From positions 1-64,000 of the forward strand of contig JAOTSD010000011.1 of NCBI GenBank assembly GCA_030247555.1: a DNA stretch of 64,000 bases, read 5' to 3'. Position numbers and translations under genes: made by a program. How positions within the stretch are numbered: the first letter of the stretch is position 1; every line of letters begins with the position of its first letter. This document shows positions 61,835 through 64,000 of the stretch, piece by piece. Source of the stretch: Siculibacillus sp. GTDB lineage: Bacteria > Pseudomonadota > Alphaproteobacteria > Rhizobiales > Ancalomicrobiaceae. The notes beneath the pieces were generated by a model. It worked only from the letters and a program-made list of their open reading frames with translations. It was not told the DNA's origin and ran no database searches.

Positions 61835-62767
61835 ATGCCAGCCCCCGACCGGCTCGACCCGGCGATCGACGCCCTCGCCGAGCGCCTGCGCCCCGACGCC
61901 AAGTCCTTGATCGTCTCGCTCTACGGCGATGCGGTGACGCCGCATGGCGGCGTCATCTGGCTCGGCAGCCTGGTCGACCTCGTCGAGCCCTTCGGCCTCA
62001 ACGACCGGGTGGTGCGCACCTCGGTCTTCCGCCTCTCGCGTGAGGGCTGGCTGACTTCGACCCAGGTCGGTCGGCGCTCGGCCTACGGCCTCACGGAATC
62101 CGGGCGCCGCCGTTTCGAGGCGGCCGACCGCATCATCTACGCCGGCCGGCGCGAGCCGTGGAGCGGCCGTTGGACCGTGGTCTTCACCGGCCTCGTCGAC
62201 GGCGAGGCGCGCGAGGCGCTGCGGCGTGACCTCGGCTGGCAGGGGTTCGGCCAGTTGATGCCCGGCGTGATGATCCATCCCGAGCCCGACGAGGCTGCCC
62301 TGCGTCAGGCGCTCGCCGACGCCGTCGCCGAGGATCGCGCCGTGGCGATGCGGGCGGCCGGCGAGGACTGGGCATCGCCCGACTCCCTGCGCGACCTCGT
62401 CGCCCGCGCCTGGGACCTCGCGGCTCTGGCCGCCGGCTACGCCGACTTCCTCGACGCCTTCCGCCCCTTCCTCGCGCGGGTCGAGCGCGGCGAACTCACC
62501 CCGCGCGCCGCGTTCCGCCTGCGCATCCTGCTCGTCCACGCCTGGCGCCGCGCCATCCTGCGCGACCCGTTGTTGCCGGAGGAACTGCTGCCCGCCGACT
62601 GGCCCGGCGCCGCGGCGCGCCTGCTGGTCCGCAATCTCTACCGCGCCGTCCGCGCGCCCGCCGAGACCCACGTCGCCCGCACCATGCTCACCCCGGACGG
62701 CCCCGTCGGCCTGCCTTCGGCGAACTACTGGAGCCGTTTCGGCGGCCTCGTCGAAGAGACGGCGTGA
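61835..62767 (+). CDS. PaaX-family transcriptional repressor
   Basis: 310 aa. An N-terminal winged helix (about 15-90) has SLYGDAVTPHGGVIWLGSLVDLVEPFGLNDRVVRTSVFRLSREGW in the usual PaaX form. The central PaaX domain (about 95-200) has WSGRWTVVF and GFGQLMPGVMIHP. The C-terminal helical domain (about 215-300) has FRLRILLVHAWRRAILRDPLLPEELLPADWPG. PaaX proteins sense an aryl-CoA, classically phenylacetyl-CoA. No paa catabolic genes are in view, so the ligand may differ. The likely target is the divergent diiron oxygenase operon. The ATG at 61835 fits the family N-terminus. The frame further upstream is the promoter region. Confidence 0.9.
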   Translation: MPAPDRLDPAIDALAERLRPDAKSLIVSLYGDAVTPHGGVIWLGSLVDLVEPFGLNDRVVRTSVFRLSREGWLTSTQVGRRSAYGLTESGRRRFEAADRIIYAGRREPWSGRWTVVFTGLVDGEAREALRRDLGWQGFGQLMPGVMIHPEPDEAALRQALADAVAEDRAVAMRAAGEDWASPDSLRDLVARAWDLAALAAGYADFLDAFRPFLARVERGELTPRAAFRLRILLVHAWRRAILRDPLLPEELLPADWPGAAARLLVRNLYRAVRAPAETHVARTMLTPDGPVGLPSANYWSRFGGLVEETA

Positions 62768-62790
62768 GCCGCACCACCCCGCGGCATCCA

Positions 62791-62806
62791 CCGCCGTTCA
62801 CGGCGG
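62791..62806. terminator. Hairpin between convergent paaX-like and hrpB genes
   Basis: CCGCCG (62791-62796) and CGGCGG (62801-62806) with a TTCA loop lie in the 60-nt gap between the two convergent stops. It is short but has a stable tetraloop. Confidence 0.5.
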
Positions 62807-62827
62807 AGCGGTCCGCCGATCCCCCGA

Positions 62828-64000
62828 TCACGTGCCTCGCGGCTTGGCCCGGGTGGTCGGGGCGGCGCTCGCCGGGTCGTCCGGCCAGACGTGTCGGGGA
62901 TAGCGGCCCTTCATCTCGACCTTCACCTCGCGCCACGAACCGCGCCAGAAACCCGGCAGGTCGCGCGTCACCTGGATCGGCCGATGCGCCGGCGACAAGA
63001 GTTCGACGGTGAGCGGGACCCGCCCTTCGCAGATCGCCGGGTGGCGGTCGAGCCCGAAGAGCTCCTGCACCCGGATGGCGATCGCCGGTCCGTTCTCCGC
63101 TTCGTAGTCGATCGCCACGTCGGAGCCGGTCGGCGCGGTGAAATGGGTCGGCGCCTCGGCGTCGAGGAGACGTTTCGCACCCCATTCGAGGAGCCCGTCG
63201 AGCCCGGCGGCGACGTCGCCCTCGCGTATGTCGGCCGGCGCGGTACGGCCGAGGACCCGCGGCGCGAGCCAGGTCTCCAGCGTGTCGACGAGCGCCGTCT
63301 CGGAGAGGTCCGGCAGGCCGGCGAAACCGGCGCGGCGGACGTATTCCACCCGATGGCGCAGCCGCTCCGCACCCTTGCTCCACGGCAGAGAGGCGAGCCC
63401 CTTGGCGCGGACCGCCCCCATCAGGGCGCGCGCCACCGTTTCCGGGTCCGGTTTCTCGATCGGCTTCTCCGACAGCACCACCCGCCCGAAACGACGCAGC
63501 CGCCGCGCCTTCACCCGCCCGGCCGCCTCGTCGAAGCGCACCTCGTCGACCTCGACCACGTGGCCGGCGAAATCGGCCTCGATGTCGGCGGCGGAGAGCG
63601 GCGCGGCGAGCAGGATGCGCGCCTCGCGCGCCACCCCCTGCATCTCGGCGATCGCCAGATGGGGTTCGCGCGCCAGAGCCTCGAACGGCTCGAGCTTCGC
63701 CCCCCGCCCGCTCGCCAGCCGGAACGACCCCGGCGCGCCGCGCGCCTCCGCCACGCGATCGGGATAGGCGAGCGCCAGGATGCGACCGCAATCGGAGAGG
63801 CCGCCGGGGAAATCCACCGCGGTCACCCGCTCGGCCGCGTCGCGGCGAACCGCGTCGACCCAGCGCCCCGCCATGCGGCGAGCCTCCTCGGCCCGCGCAC
63901 CGCGATCGGAGCGGAAGCGCCGCACTCGCTCCTCGAGGTCGACGCTCGTGCCTCCGAGGCCGCGTTCCGACACGATCGCGGCGATCTCGGCGGCGAGCTT
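62828..64000 (-). CDS. hrpB: ATP-dependent helicase HrpB, C-terminal part (5' end outside window)
   Basis: 390 codons of the 3' part are visible. The frame is open to the right edge and starts inside KLAAEIAAIVSERGLGG, the LAA-x-x-x-SER region after the helicase core. The rest matches the HrpB C-terminal domain: FPGGLSDCGRILALAYPDRVAEARGAPGSFRLASGRGAKL near residues 54-95, VRFDEAAGRVKARRLRRFGRVVLSEKPI, RVEYVRRAGFAGLPDLSE, and the ending RDLPGFWRGSWREVKVEMKGRYPRHVWPDDP. HrpB is a DExH-type helicase of RNA metabolism. The N-terminal motor domains are off the window. Confidence 0.93.
   Translation of the reverse strand, partial: KLAAEIAAIVSERGLGGTSVDLEERVRRFRSDRGARAEEARRMAGRWVDAVRRDAAERVTAVDFPGGLSDCGRILALAYPDRVAEARGAPGSFRLASGRGAKLEPFEALAREPHLAIAEMQGVAREARILLAAPLSAADIEADFAGHVVEVDEVRFDEAAGRVKARRLRRFGRVVLSEKPIEKPDPETVARALMGAVRAKGLASLPWSKGAERLRHRVEYVRRAGFAGLPDLSETALVDTLETWLAPRVLGRTAPADIREGDVAAGLDGLLEWGAKRLLDAEAPTHFTAPTGSDVAIDYEAENGPAIAIRVQELFGLDRHPAICEGRVPLTVELLSPAHRPIQVTRDLPGFWRGSWREVKVEMKGRYPRHVWPDDPASAAPTTRAKPRGT

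Overview
This window looks like chromosome from a GC-rich alphaproteobacterium, most likely a member of the Hyphomicrobiales. The block murA - DUF2948 - hisD - UPF0262 - low-molecular-weight phosphatase - maf - yacG is a known Rhizobiales gene order, and the type VI secretion (T6SS) cluster has the rhizobial imp-type content with no tssJ. Coding is dense, with many GTG starts, one TTG start (hisD) and many 1-4 nt gene overlaps. No transposase, integrase, CRISPR array or rRNA was seen.

Layout. 1-6400: the 3' end of a Gly/Met-repeat gene, then a divergent pair consisting of an exonuclease/CBS/nucleotidyltransferase-like regulator and a DUF4212 plus sodium:solute (acetate-type) symporter, then two small membrane proteins. 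6561-14293: housekeeping genes between tRNA-Thr(GGT) and tRNA-Phe(GAA). A PhnM-like amidohydrolase on the opposite strand sits where infA is usually found. 14463-21040: a cobalt/nickel uptake island. It has a NikR-type operator, a cobalamin riboswitch, a NikK-M-L-Q-O type ECF transporter, a DMT permease with a histidine-rich tail, a second NikL-like protein, and a NikR-family repressor in which all four nickel ligands of the E. coli protein are replaced.

21161-59068 (minus strand): a very long T6SS locus. In transcription order: tssA, tssB, tssC, hcp, tssE, tssF, tssG, clpV; a cargo region (DUF6795 protein, class 3 lipase, TPR-methyltransferase, DUF4424 protein, NlpC/P60-like cysteine peptidase); vgrG and a DUF6931 protein; tagH (FHA), tssK, tssL (with OmpA domain), tssM, tagF; the PppA phosphatase and PpkA kinase; then a DUF600-like protein, a DUF4384-like membrane protein, a trypsin/pseudo-caspase fusion and an apparently active caspase with a long coiled coil. 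Three of these last genes and the kinase ectodomain appear to share a DUF4384-like fold. This suggests an envelope sensing or proteolytic module attached to the T6SS post-translational switch.

59263-62767: a probable two-component diiron oxygenase (ferritin-like diiron protein plus 2Fe-2S/FAD reductase) divergent from a PaaX-family repressor, with a good inverted repeat in the shared promoter region. The window ends inside the 3' half of hrpB on the minus strand.
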